A program made the translations under genes and the position numbers. Positions 51,332-61,200 of a stretch of DNA of 64,000 nucleotides are shown here, in pieces. Source of the DNA: Kitasatospora sp. MMS16-BH015. Lineage in GTDB: Bacteria; Actinomycetota; Actinomycetes; Streptomycetales; Streptomycetaceae. Below the pieces are notes generated by a model. The model made no database searches, was not told where the DNA came from, and saw only the letters and a program-made list of their open reading frames with translations. Positions within the stretch are counted from its first letter, which is position 1. The number at the start of each line of letters is the position of its first letter. The stretch spans positions 2,356,001-2,420,000 of the forward strand of contig NZ_CP025394.1 of assembly GCF_002943525.1 (NCBI RefSeq), in the 5' to 3' direction.

Positions 51332-54300
51332 TCAGCCCTGAACGAAGATCGCGACAGTCCGGCCCGGGACGGTAAAGCCGCCGGTCACCGCGTCGAAGGC
51401 GGACCGCTTGACCGTCTGGTCACTTCCCGCCAACTGGATCGGATGCAGACTCTGTCGAGTTCCGGCCAGGCCCGGCACGGTCTGGGTCTGCGCGGTGGGC
51501 GTCGCGTTGAACACCACGGTGAGCCCGCGCTCGGCCCCGGCCAGCCCGGTGCCGTCCAGGTGCAGGGTGATCACCCCCGGGGTCTCCCCCGCCGTGCCGG
51601 AGAGCGGGTAGCTCAGCCGGCGCTGCACCTCGGCGGCGCTGCCCAGCGAGAACAGCGGCGAGGACTGCCGGATGCCCAGGTACTCCTGGTACATCGCCGA
51701 GGCGGCCTGCTCATCCGCGCAGCCCACCGTCAGCCGGGGGTCGGCCAGCAGCTTGGCCGCGGTGGGCCACATCGAGCCGTTGTCGGCCTTCATCGGCAGG
51801 CCGTGCGCCCAGCCGTTGCCCTGCGCACAGTCCCAGTGGACGGCGTTGAACCAGTCGCCCGAGTCGAAGGAGTTGCTGTCCAGCGACTTGGAGCGGAGCA
51901 GGTCGCTGCCGGCCTGGGCGAAGCCCGGGCCCTGGCCGAGGGCGGTGAGCGAGAGGCCGAGCGCCTGCATCCGGGCCCGGTCGGCGGGCGAGGTGGCGGT
52001 GGGCAGCTTGTAGGCGAGCGCGTCGAACAGGTCGGTGTTGTCGTGCGCGTCCAGGTACTCGACCGCCTCGCCGGGCTGGGCCGCGTAGCCGGTCGGGGCG
52101 CCGTTGTAGTCCACGCCCGCGCCGGTGACGGCCTTGCCCGCGCTGTCGGTGAAGGCGTATCCGGCCAGGTTGCCGGCCAGGCCCACCTTCAACTGGTCCA
52201 TCTGGTGCAGCAGCCGGGCCTTCTGCTCCTCCGGGGTGCCGTTGTCGGCCGAGCCGTTCGGGTCGGTGTACAGCCCGGAGGCGAAGCCCTGCCGGGGCGC
52301 CGAGGAGAGCATGAAGTTGCCGCCCCGGCCGGCGTCCCGCAGCCGGTCGTCGAAGGTGGCGATCCCGGTGCCGGCCATGTTCTGCTGGGTGGCCTGGACG
52401 AACCGGGCGTCGTTCGCGACGACCCCGAAGTTCCAGCCCTCGCCGTACAGGAAGAGGTCCTTGCCCTCGACCCCGTCCTTGGCCTTGGTCAGCCCGCGCA
52501 GGGCGGACTGCACGTCCAGCATGGTCCGCTTCGGGTCCAGGCCCATCAGGTCGAAGCGGAAGCCGTCCACCTTGTACTGCTTGGCCCAGGTGGTCACCGA
52601 ATCGACCACCAGCCGGTTCATCATGGCATGTTCGGGCGCGGTGTCGGCGCAGCAGCTGTCCGTGGTCACCTTCCCGTCCGCGCCGAGCCGCTGGTAGTAG
52701 CCGGGGACGACCTTGTCCAGCACCGACTTGTCGCTCTGGCCGGAGGCGGCGGTGTGGTTGTAGACCACGTCCAGCACCACCCGCAGCCCTGCCGCGTGCA
52801 GGGCCTGCACCATCTGCCGGTACTGCAGCGTGCGGGCGTCCGGATCGGTGGCGTAGGCGCCGTCCGGCACGGTGTAGTGCAGCGGGTCGTAGCCCCAGTT
52901 GTACGCGTCCTGGGCCTGCACGGCCTGCAGGCACTCCTGCTGCTTCGGGCTGTCGGCCGCCAGGGCGGCCAGGTCGCAGGCGGGCAGCTGCTGCTTGTCC
53001 CGGGGCGGGATGGAGGCGATGTCGAAGGTGGGCAGCAGGTGCACGGTGGTGACACCGGCCTTGGCCAGGTCCTTCAGGTGCTGCATGCCGGCCGAGCCGG
53101 ACTGGGTGAACGCCAGGTAGCTGCCGCGCTGTGCGGCCGGCACGGTGGTGTCGGCCACCGAGAAGTCACGGACGTGCAGCTCCTGGATCTGCTGCTTCGT
53201 CGCCGGGATCGCGGGCGGGGTGGCCTGGGTGTCCCAGCCGGCCGGCTTGAGCGAGCCCTCGGCCAGATCGGTGATCCGGCTGCGGGTGGAGTCGGCGTTG
53301 AGCGCCACCGAGTAGGGGTCGGTGACCAGGTTGGTCACCGTCTGCTGCACGCTCGGCGCCCAGACCCGCACCTGGTAGACGTAGTACTTCCCGGCCGGCC
53401 CGGCGGAGTTGAGGCTCCACACGCCCGAGCTGTCGTCCCGCTTCATCGCCACCGTGGTGGGCGTGCCGCCGGTCGGGGTGTCGTAGAGCTGCACCGAGAC
53501 CTGCTGGGCGGTGGGCGCCCAGAGGGCCAGCGACGCACGACCCCGGTTGACCACCGGCCCCAGCGTGGTGGCGGCGGCCTTCGCGGCGTACAGGTCGTCC
53601 AGCACGCCGGGCAGTTGGACGCCCGTGGCGGCGAGCAGCGCACCGCTGGGCAGGTGCTCGGTGAAGACCACCTGGCCGCGCAGCGCGGTCTTTACCCGAC
53701 CGGTGTCGCGCGGGTCGACATGAAAGGCTCGGTAACCGGCCAGGTGCGGGTACTCGGCCTTCTCCGCGTCGGTGAGAACGCCCGGATTCAGCCGGAGCCA
53801 CTGCCCGGGCTCGCTCAGCACGCCCTTGTCCAGACTCAGCCCGCCCGCCGGGTCGTAGAGCAGCTGCGCGCTGGTGCCGCCGGCCAACGCCGCGTCACCC
53901 GCGCCGTACCCGGCCGGAACGACCACCGTGGTGGCGTCGATCCACTGGGCACGGGCGGTGGAGAGGTCGAGCTGGGCCGAGGCGCCGGCCGTCTCGGGCA
54001 GCAGATATCCCTCCTGGCCGCCGAGAATCCACACCTCGCGGCCGCTGGTGGCGAAATCCAGCGACTGGTCGTTCGGCAGATCCTTGTCGTTACCGTTGTG
54101 CAGGATGTAGCTGAGGCTGGTCGCCCCGGGCGCCAGCGGCACCTCGAAGACGTCGCCGAAGCCGTCCTTGCGCGCGGGCTGGAGCGGCGCGCCCCAGTCG
54201 GTGGGCGTGGCGGCGCCGGTCCAGTCGTGCAGGCCCCAGCCGTCGTACCTGCCGTCGGCGCGGTGGTAGTGGATGACGGCCTTGCCCTCGGGCACCGGCA

Positions 54301-56806
54301 CCACCGGGTCGGGGTCGGTCAGGTGGACGGCCAGGTCGCCCTCCTTGAGCCAGATCTCCCCGGTCGCCCCGAGGTCGATGTGCCGGTCGGCGGCCACGTC
54401 CTTGGTGCCGTTGTTCTCCACGATGAAGCCGAGGTCGGCGGCGCCCTCCTTCAACTTCACGTAGGCGAAGGCCCCGTAGGCGTCCCGCCCGGTGAAGCCG
54501 TGCCCGTCCGGCCAGTTGGTGGACTCGCCGTCCGCCAGGTCGCCCCAGGCGTAGAGGTTCCAGCCGTCGTAGTCACCGTTCCTGCGCTGGTAGTGCACCA
54601 CCGCGTACGGACGGCTGCTCGCGCTCGGCACCGGCTTGGGGGCCGGCGCACCGGTGGTGAAACTGCCCGTCACCGAGCGGAGTTGACCGCCACTGGCCTG
54701 CACCACGGCCTTGTACGTGACCACCGTGCCGGGGGCCACCCCGGTCAGGTCCTGGGTCACCCGGTAGTCCCCGTTGTCGGCGCTGCCGAGCTTGACCCAC
54801 GGGCCGTTGCCCACCTGCGCGGCGAAGGACACCCGGTCGTATCCGCCGCCGGGCACCTGCGCCCCCACGGTGACCGGCCCGGTCGAGCCCTCGGCGGGCG
54901 CCCGCAGCGTGATCGCGGGCGCGGCGGCCGTCTTGGCCAGCTTCGCCGCCGCCCGGTAGACCACGGCGCTGCGCGGCGGCACGGTGACGGCCAGCCTGGC
55001 GTCGGCGCCGGTGGTGAGCTGCGGCCCGGCGGCCGGGTAGATCGGCGCGAAACCCATCTGTGCGCTGTACGTGGGCAGTTGGACGCTCTGCGCGGTGGCG
55101 GCATTGTTCACCGCGACCAGGTACTCGACCTGCTGCTTGGCGTCGATCCGGGAGAAGGCGTACACCCCGGGCCCATCGGCGGCGTACCGCTCGACCTGGG
55201 CGCCGTCGGCCAGCGCCGGGTTCTCCTTGCGCAGTTGGGCGAGCCCGGCGATGCCCTGGTAGAGCGCGCCGCCCTGCCCGTACCGGTCGGCCGAGCCGGG
55301 CGTGCCGCCGATCACCGGATCGGCGTTGTACGAGGCCGTCTTGGAGGCGAACATGTCCTGCCGGGCGTCCTTGTCGCCGCCCGCGCCGGTGAAGCCCTGC
55401 TCGTCGCCGTAGTAGATCACGGGCTGACCGCGCGTCAGGAATTGCAACTCACTGGCGAGTTGGTCCCGCTGTACCAGCTCCGCCGGGCTCGCCGAGGGGT
55501 TGTCGGCGCGCAGGAAGGAGCCGAACCGGCCCATGTCGTGGTTGCCGGTGAAGGTCGGCAGCTCGTAGGCCGAGGTGTCGGCGCTCGCGTAGCGGTAGTC
55601 CTGGGCGTAGAGGTCGGCCAGCTGCTTGGCCGAGCCGTTCTGCGAGACGTAGCCGCGGGCGGCCTGCTGGAACGGGAAGTCCAGGGTGGCCTGGAGCTTG
55701 CCCCGGGTCACGTACGGGGAGGTGATCGCCGGGTCGCCGGAGTAGACCTCGCCGAACATGAAGAAGTTCTTGTTGCCCTGCTTGGCGGCGAACTGCTTGA
55801 GCGCGGGCGCCCACTGCTGCCAGAAGGCCATGTTCACGTGCTTGACGGTGTCGATCCGGAAGCCGTCGACGCCGGTCCTGGCCACCCAGTCCTGGTAGAC
55901 CTGCTCGAAGCCCTTCACCACGGCCGGGTTCTGGGTGTCCAGGTCGTCCAGGCCGGAGAAGTCGCCCTCGGTGGCGGATTCGCCGGCGAAGGTCGAGTTG
56001 CCCCGGTTGTGGTAGAGCGCAGGGTCGTTGAGCCAGTCCGGCGTCTTGGCGTGCGCGTCCGCCGGCGTCCGGTACACCGGGCTGTACGGGAAGGAGTCGG
56101 CGGTGATCTTCGGCCACTTGGCCCGGGCGTCGGCCAGCGCCGTCTCGTCCACCGGGCGGCCCTCGGCGTCCAGGGTCGGGTAGGCGCCGGTGGAGCGGTA
56201 GTCGTACTTCTGCTCGCTGTAGTCGAGCACGTCGGCGGTGTGGTTGGTGATGACGTCGAAGAAGACCTTGATGCCCTTGGCGTGCGCCTTGGCGATCAGC
56301 TCCTTGAGCTGGTCGTTGGTGCCGAAGTGCGGGTCGACCTGGGTGAAGTCGGTGATCCAGTAGCCGTGGTACCCGGCGCTGGCGTCGGCGCCGGTGCCCT
56401 GGACGGGCTTGTTCTTGAAGATCGGCGCCATCCAGATCGCCGTGGTGCCCAGGCCCTGGATGTAGTCGAGCCGGTCGATCAGCCCCTGCAGGTCACCACC
56501 GTGGTAGAAGCCCTTGTCAGTGGGGTCGAGCCCGTTGTCCAGCCGGCTGCCGGTGACGCCGCCGGTGTCGTTGCCGGTGTCACCGTTGGCGAAGCGGTCC
56601 GGGAGCACGAAGTAGAACTGCTCGCGGGTGAGGTCGTGCCGGGCGGCGGTGGAGGCGAGCGCCGCGTCGGTGGGCGGGGTCTGCCGGGTGGCGGCGGCCG
56701 TGGGCGCGGCACCGAGGGCGGCCGCCAGCAGGGCGGCGGCGAGCGGGGCGGCGGCTCTGGCGTGGCGGCTGGTGCTGCGTGGTCGGCGGTACGGCTCTGC
56801 GGCCAC
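51332..56806 (-). CDS. Secreted amylase-pullulanase fusion (two GH13 modules)
   Basis: 1,824 residues, GTG start with GGGAG and a signal peptide (PLAAALLAAALGAAPTAAA). The first GH13 module (about 55-640) has FFDVITNHTADVL, GFRIDTVKHVNMAFW (nucleophile), FMFGEVYSGD (acid) and TFTGNHDMGRFG. Then come a beta domain and two pullulanase-associated domains (YDGWNLYAWGD; YDGWGLHDWTG). The second module (about 1180-1800) has NWGYDPLHYTVPDGAYATDP, VVLDVVYNHTAASG, GFRFDLMGLD, LYGEGWNFGV and EYLDAHDNTDLFD, a pullulanase type. Both centres look intact, so alpha-1,4 and alpha-1,6 bonds would be cut by one exported enzyme. Confidence 0.94.
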   Translation of the reverse strand: MAAEPYRRPRSTSRHARAAAPLAAALLAAALGAAPTAAATRQTPPTDAALASTAARHDLTREQFYFVLPDRFANGDTGNDTGGVTGSRLDNGLDPTDKGFYHGGDLQGLIDRLDYIQGLGTTAIWMAPIFKNKPVQGTGADASAGYHGYWITDFTQVDPHFGTNDQLKELIAKAHAKGIKVFFDVITNHTADVLDYSEQKYDYRSTGAYPTLDAEGRPVDETALADARAKWPKITADSFPYSPVYRTPADAHAKTPDWLNDPALYHNRGNSTFAGESATEGDFSGLDDLDTQNPAVVKGFEQVYQDWVARTGVDGFRIDTVKHVNMAFWQQWAPALKQFAAKQGNKNFFMFGEVYSGDPAITSPYVTRGKLQATLDFPFQQAARGYVSQNGSAKQLADLYAQDYRYASADTSAYELPTFTGNHDMGRFGSFLRADNPSASPAELVQRDQLASELQFLTRGQPVIYYGDEQGFTGAGGDKDARQDMFASKTASYNADPVIGGTPGSADRYGQGGALYQGIAGLAQLRKENPALADGAQVERYAADGPGVYAFSRIDAKQQVEYLVAVNNAATAQSVQLPTYSAQMGFAPIYPAAGPQLTTGADARLAVTVPPRSAVVYRAAAKLAKTAAAPAITLRAPAEGSTGPVTVGAQVPGGGYDRVSFAAQVGNGPWVKLGSADNGDYRVTQDLTGVAPGTVVTYKAVVQASGGQLRSVTGSFTTGAPAPKPVPSASSRPYAVVHYQRRNGDYDGWNLYAWGDLADGESTNWPDGHGFTGRDAYGAFAYVKLKEGAADLGFIVENNGTKDVAADRHIDLGATGEIWLKEGDLAVHLTDPDPVVPVPEGKAVIHYHRADGRYDGWGLHDWTGAATPTDWGAPLQPARKDGFGDVFEVPLAPGATSLSYILHNGNDKDLPNDQSLDFATSGREVWILGGQEGYLLPETAGASAQLDLSTARAQWIDATTVVVPAGYGAGDAALAGGTSAQLLYDPAGGLSLDKGVLSEPGQWLRLNPGVLTDAEKAEYPHLAGYRAFHVDPRDTGRVKTALRGQVVFTEHLPSGALLAATGVQLPGVLDDLYAAKAAATTLGPVVNRGRASLALWAPTAQQVSVQLYDTPTGGTPTTVAMKRDDSSGVWSLNSAGPAGKYYVYQVRVWAPSVQQTVTNLVTDPYSVALNADSTRSRITDLAEGSLKPAGWDTQATPPAIPATKQQIQELHVRDFSVADTTVPAAQRGSYLAFTQSGSAGMQHLKDLAKAGVTTVHLLPTFDIASIPPRDKQQLPACDLAALAADSPKQQECLQAVQAQDAYNWGYDPLHYTVPDGAYATDPDARTLQYRQMVQALHAAGLRVVLDVVYNHTAASGQSDKSVLDKVVPGYYQRLGADGKVTTDSCCADTAPEHAMMNRLVVDSVTTWAKQYKVDGFRFDLMGLDPKRTMLDVQSALRGLTKAKDGVEGKDLFLYGEGWNFGVVANDARFVQATQQNMAGTGIATFDDRLRDAGRGGNFMLSSAPRQGFASGLYTDPNGSADNGTPEEQKARLLHQMDQLKVGLAGNLAGYAFTDSAGKAVTGAGVDYNGAPTGYAAQPGEAVEYLDAHDNTDLFDALAYKLPTATSPADRARMQALGLSLTALGQGPGFAQAGSDLLRSKSLDSNSFDSGDWFNAVHWDCAQGNGWAHGLPMKADNGSMWPTAAKLLADPRLTVGCADEQAASAMYQEYLGIRQSSPLFSLGSAAEVQRRLSYPLSGTAGETPGVITLHLDGTGLAGAERGLTVVFNATPTAQTQTVPGLAGTRQSLHPIQLAGSDQTVKRSAFDAVTGGFTVPGRTVAIFVQG

Positions 56807-57110
56807 TGCGGGCTCCCGTCTGGAGTTGTCACTGCGTGAGGGGGCACCCCCGGCCGAAGGCTGGGGGCGGTGGCTGGACGCTAGTGGGTGAAAAATGTTT
56901 CAGCAAGATACTGAAATCGTTGCAAGCGAGGTCTTGACCGAACCGTTGCGCAGCGGCCAGAGTCGTCCCGTGGCCGGGTGGCCCGCCGCGACCTGACCGC
57001 GTGCGCGGGCCCCCGCCTCGACCGGCCGTCCGTAGGCGAGCCACAATGGACTCCATGCCAGAATCCGGTACCCACCGCGCGAAGCCCCTAGTACCTCGGG
57101 GGGACAGCTG
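56807..57110. other. Promoter region of pullulanase-type gene
   Basis: No gene. It contains GTTTCAGCAAG at 56897-56907 and an inverted TTTCAG/CTGAAA pair, compatible with the regulator site suspected upstream of the amylase gene. Confidence 0.5.
56897..56916. promoter_or_regulatory. Inverted-repeat motif related to the amylase operator
   Basis: GTTTCAGCAAG (56897-56907) is one base shorter than GTTTCCAGCAAG upstream of the amylase gene, and TTTCAG/CTGAAA arms enclose seven bases. Confidence 0.4.
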
Positions 57111-57159
57111 GTGAAGAATCCACTACCGCAGGATGAGCAGGCGGCCACGGGTCGTCTGG

Positions 57160-57165
57160 CAGACT
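57160..57165 (+). promoter_or_regulatory. CAGACT -10-like element before the PAP2 gene
   Basis: CAGACT lies eight bases before the ATG at 57174, which favours that start over a GTG at 57111. Confidence 0.4.
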
Positions 57166-57173
57166 TCTCGTCC

Positions 57174-58163
57174 ATGGGGGAACCGACCGAGATCCGTACA
57201 GCGAGCGCCGATCGCGCCGAAGCGGCTCGCGGGGCAGGTTCCGTCCAGGATGCGGGCCGTCCGGCCAGGCAGCCCGACGGAGCCACCCGCGCCGCCCAGT
57301 CGAAGCGCGCAGCGCTGCGCAGCCGCGTCCGCGAGCAGCGGCGCAGCCCGGCCCGGCCCCGGCTCCTCTTCGAGCTGGCCCTGATCGGGATCAGCTACTG
57401 GCTGTACTCCCTGGTGCGGAACGCGGTGCCCGAGCAGGCCGTGGTCGCGCAGAAGCACGCGAGCTGGATCTGGCGCTTCGAGCAGTTCCTCGGCGTCGAC
57501 GTGGAGCGCGCGATCAACCACGGGGTGAATTCGGTCACCTGGCTGATCGTGGGGATGAACTACTACTACGCGACGCTGCACTTCATCGTCACCATCGGTG
57601 TGCTGGTCTGGCTCTACCGCCGGCACCCCGGGCGGTACGCGGCGGCGCGGTCGGTGCTCTTCGTCACCACGGCGATCGCGCTGGTGGGCTTCTACTTCTT
57701 CCCGCTCGCCCCACCCCGCCTGATGACCGACGGCGGCTTCATCGACACCGTGGCCATCCACCACACCTGGGGCTCCCTCGCCTCCGGCGCCGGGGCCCAG
57801 GTCTCCAACCAGTACGCCGCGATGCCCTCGATGCACATCGGGTGGTCGCTCTGGTGCGGCCTGACCATCTTCTTCCTGGCCCGGGCCCCCTGGGCGCGGG
57901 CGCTCGGCCTGCTCTACCCGCTCTGCACCCTGCTGGTGATCATCTCCACCGCCAACCACTTCTGGATGGACGCGGTGGGCGGCATGGTCTGCCTCGGCGT
58001 CGGCTTCACGGCGGCCCGGCTGCTGTACCACCGCTGGGTCTTCCAGCTGCCTCGGTACCCCGGTGGGCTGGTCGCGGAGCCCCCGATGACGGTCCCCGAG
58101 CAGTGGCTTGTCCAGGGGCGCGGGGAACTGCGCGAGGTCGGAAGAAGCGGTCCGGTCTCCTGA
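57174..58163 (+). CDS. PAP2-superfamily membrane phosphatase
   Basis: 329 residues from 57174 (or 350 from a GTG at 57111). A charged, disordered N-terminus of about 70 residues is followed by six helices. The phosphatase signatures are QYAAMPSMHIGWSLWCGL (central SMH motif) and STANHFWMDAVGGMVCLGVG (NHxxxD), as in inositol-phosphoceramide-synthase-like PAP2 proteins. It would dephosphorylate or transfer lipid phosphates at the membrane. The last 18 codons are read from a repeat element (58113-58134), so the C-terminus is recently acquired sequence. Confidence 0.88.
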   Translation: MGEPTEIRTASADRAEAARGAGSVQDAGRPARQPDGATRAAQSKRAALRSRVREQRRSPARPRLLFELALIGISYWLYSLVRNAVPEQAVVAQKHASWIWRFEQFLGVDVERAINHGVNSVTWLIVGMNYYYATLHFIVTIGVLVWLYRRHPGRYAAARSVLFVTTAIALVGFYFFPLAPPRLMTDGGFIDTVAIHHTWGSLASGAGAQVSNQYAAMPSMHIGWSLWCGLTIFFLARAPWARALGLLYPLCTLLVIISTANHFWMDAVGGMVCLGVGFTAARLLYHRWVFQLPRYPGGLVAEPPMTVPEQWLVQGRGELREVGRSGPVS

Positions 58164-58265
58164 CCACCCGAGCCAGTTGCACTACTCAGGGGCGCGGAGT
58201 ACTGCGCGCAGTCGTAAGACTCCAGACCGGAGCCTTCCGCACGCGCGCAGTTCCCCGCGCCCCTG
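58113..58265. repeat. Three copies of a 22-bp element (two direct, one inverted)
   Basis: CAGGGGCGCGGGGAACTGCGCG lies at 58113-58134 (inside the PAP2 coding end), a two-mismatch copy at 58187-58208, and a perfect inverted copy at 58244-58265. Copies two and three can pair as a terminator between PAP2 and the convergent GlnE gene. This element is frequent in Streptomyces genomes from memory. Confidence 0.85.
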
Positions 58266-58272
58266 ATGGTTG

Positions 58273-61200
58273 CTACCCGTAGAAAAGGTGCTCCACCACC
58301 GCCCGGGCCCGGCGGGTCGTACGGCGGTAGTCGTCGACGAGTTCGCCCGAGTGGCCCGGCGCGTAGCCGAGGTAGCGGGCCACGCCCGCGAGTTCGCGGG
58401 GGTCGGCGGGGAAGCTGTCCCCGGGGCGCCCCCGGACCAGCATGACGGCCGAGCGGACCCGCGAGGCCAGCTCCCAGGCGGCGTCCAGGACGGCCGCGTC
58501 CTCGGGGTCGACCAAGCCGGCGGCCGTGGCGGCGGCCAGGGCCGGGCGGGTGCGAGTGGTCCGCAGGCCGGGGACCTCGTGGCCGTGGCGAAGCTGGAGG
58601 AGCTGGACGGTCCACTCCACGTCGGCCAGGCCGCCGCGGCCGATCTTGGTGTGGGTCGTGGGGTCGGCGCCGCGCGGTAGGCGTTCGGATTCGATCCGGG
58701 CCTTGATCCGGCGGATCTCCAGCAGGTCCTTCTCGGGCACGCCCGTGCCCGGGTAGCGGAGCGGGTCGATCAGGCGGCGGAAGCTCTCGCCGAGCTCGGC
58801 GTCGCCGGCGACGGGCTCGGCGCGCAGCAGGGCCTGGCTCTCCCAGACGTGCGACCAGCGGCGGTAGTAGGCCTGGTACGAGGCGAGGGTGCGCACCAGC
58901 GGGCCCTGCCGGCCCTCGGGGCGCAGGTCGGCGTCGACCAGCAGCGGGGGCTCGGGCGAGGGGGCGGCCAGCAGGGTGCGCAGCTGGTGGCAGACGGCCT
59001 GGGCGGCCCGGGCGGCGTCGGCCTCCAGGGCGCCGAGCACGGGGTCGTGGACGAAGAGCACGTCCGCGTCGGAGCCGTAGCCGAGCTCGTGGCCGCCGAA
59101 CCGGCCCATCGCGATCACCGCGAGGCGGGTGGGGAAGGCGCCGTTGGTCCGTTCCCAGTCGGCGATGCAGGCCGTGAGCGCGCCCTGGAGGGTGGCGGCG
59201 TTGAGCGCGGTGAGGGCCTCGCCGGCCACGTCCAGGGCCTCGCCCGGCTCCTCGGCGAGCCGGCCGAGCACGTCGGCGGCCGAGGTGCGGAAGAGCTCGC
59301 GGCGGCGGACCGCGCGGGCGGCGGCCACCCCGGCCTCGGCGGTGGCGGCCCGGCCGACGGCGGCCCGGATCTCCTGTTCCAGGGCGGCCCGGCCGCGCGG
59401 GCGCAGGCCCGCCGGGTCGCCCAGCATGGCCACCGCCTCGGGGGCGCGCAGCAGCAGGTCGGGGGCGAGCCGCCCGGCGGAGAGCACCCGGGCCAGCTGT
59501 TCGGCGGCGGCGCTCTCGTCGCGGAGCAGCCGCAGGTACCAGGGGGTGCGGCCGAGCGCGTCGGAGACCTGGCGGAAGCCGAGCAGGCCGGCGTCCGGAT
59601 CGGCCGAGTCGGCGAACCAGCCGAGCAGCACCGGCAGCAGCGTGCGCTGGATGGCGGCCTTGCGGCTGACCCCGGAGGCCAGCGCCGTGAGGTGGCGCAG
59701 GGCGCCGGCCGGGTCGGCGTAGCCGAGCGCTTCGAGCCGGGCCTTGGCGGCCTGCGGGCTGAGCCGGGTGTCGGGCAGCAGCCGGGTGTCGGGCAGCGGC
59801 AGCTCGGCGACGGCGTCCAGCAGCGGGCGGTAGAAGAGCTTCTCGTGCAGCCGCCGCACCTCCACCGCGTGCCGCTTCCACTCCCGCTGGAGGGCGAGCA
59901 CCGGGTCGGTGCGGCCGCCGGCGGCGGTCAGGCCGGTGTCGTTGATCTCCGCGGCGAGCGAGCGGGAGAGCCGGCGCAGGTCGGCCTCCTCGCGCGGCAT
60001 CAGGTGGGTGCGGCGCAGCCGGTGCAGCTGGATCCGGTGCTCCAGGGCCCGCAGGAAGCGGTAGGCGGATTCCAGCGAGGCGGCGTCGGCCCGGCCGACG
60101 TACCCGCCGGCGCTGAGCGCCTCCAGGGCCTCCAGGGTGTTGGGGCTGCGCAGGGACTCGTCGGTGCGCCCGTGCACGAGCTGGAGCAGCTGGACGGCGA
60201 ACTCCACGTCCCGCAGGCCGCCCGGGCCGAGCTTGAGCTGGCGGTCCAGCTCGGTGGCGGGGATGGCGTCCACCACCCGGCGGCGCATCTGCTGCACGTC
60301 GGTGACGAAGTTCTCCCGCTCGGCGGCCTGCCAGACCAGCGGGGAGACGGCCTCGGCGTAGGCGGCGCCGAGCTCGGCGTCCCCGGCCACCGGGCGGGCC
60401 TTGAGCAGGGCCTGGAACTCCCAGGTCTTGGCCCAGCGCTGGTAGTAGGCGAGGTGGCTGGCGAGGGTGCGCACCAGCGGGCCGTTGCGGCCCTCGGGGC
60501 GCAGGTTGGCGTCCACCGGCCAGATGGTGCCCTCGCCGGTGGTGTCGGAGCAGAGCCGCATCATCCGGGCGGCCAGCCGGGTGGCGGCCTTGAGGGCCGC
60601 GTCCTCGGCCACGCCCTCGCGGGCCTCGGCCACGAAGATCACGTCCACGTCGGAGACGTAGTTGAGCTCCCGCCCGCCGCACTTGCCCATCCCGATCACG
60701 GCCAGTCGGCAGGCCGCGGCGGCCTCCGGGTCCTCCTCGGCGGCCAGGTCGAGCGCGGTCTGCAGGGTGGCCCCGGCCAGGTCGGCCAGTTCGGCGGCGG
60801 CCTGCGGCAGGTCGGTGGTGCCGCTCAGGTCGCGGGCGGCGATGGCCAGCAGGCTGCGGCGGTAGGCCAGGCGCAGCGCGTCGGCCCGGTCGCCGGGGGC
60901 CGCCTGGCGCACCAGCTCGGCCAGCTGCCGGGTGAAGTCCTGCGGGCCGGGGTGCAGGTCGTGCACGCCGAAGGTGACCAGGGCGTGCCAGTCGGCGGGC
61001 CGGCGGGCCAGGTGGTCGCCGAGCGCGGCGGAGGCGCCGAGCACGCCGAGCAGCCGGTCGCGCAGTGGCTTGGAGCCGGTCAGGGTGTCGCGCAGGGTCT
61101 GCCGTTCGGGCTCGGGCAGCGCCTCAAGGAGGCGGGCCAGGCCGAGCAGGGCGAGGTCCGGGTCGGCGGTGGTGCCGAGCGCGTCGAGCAGCACCGGATC

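Noticed and set aside
51443-56839. 1,798-codon plus-strand frame opposite the amylase-pullulanase gene
   Set aside because: An antisense shadow; the minus strand has signal peptide, GH13 motifs and a ribosome-binding site.
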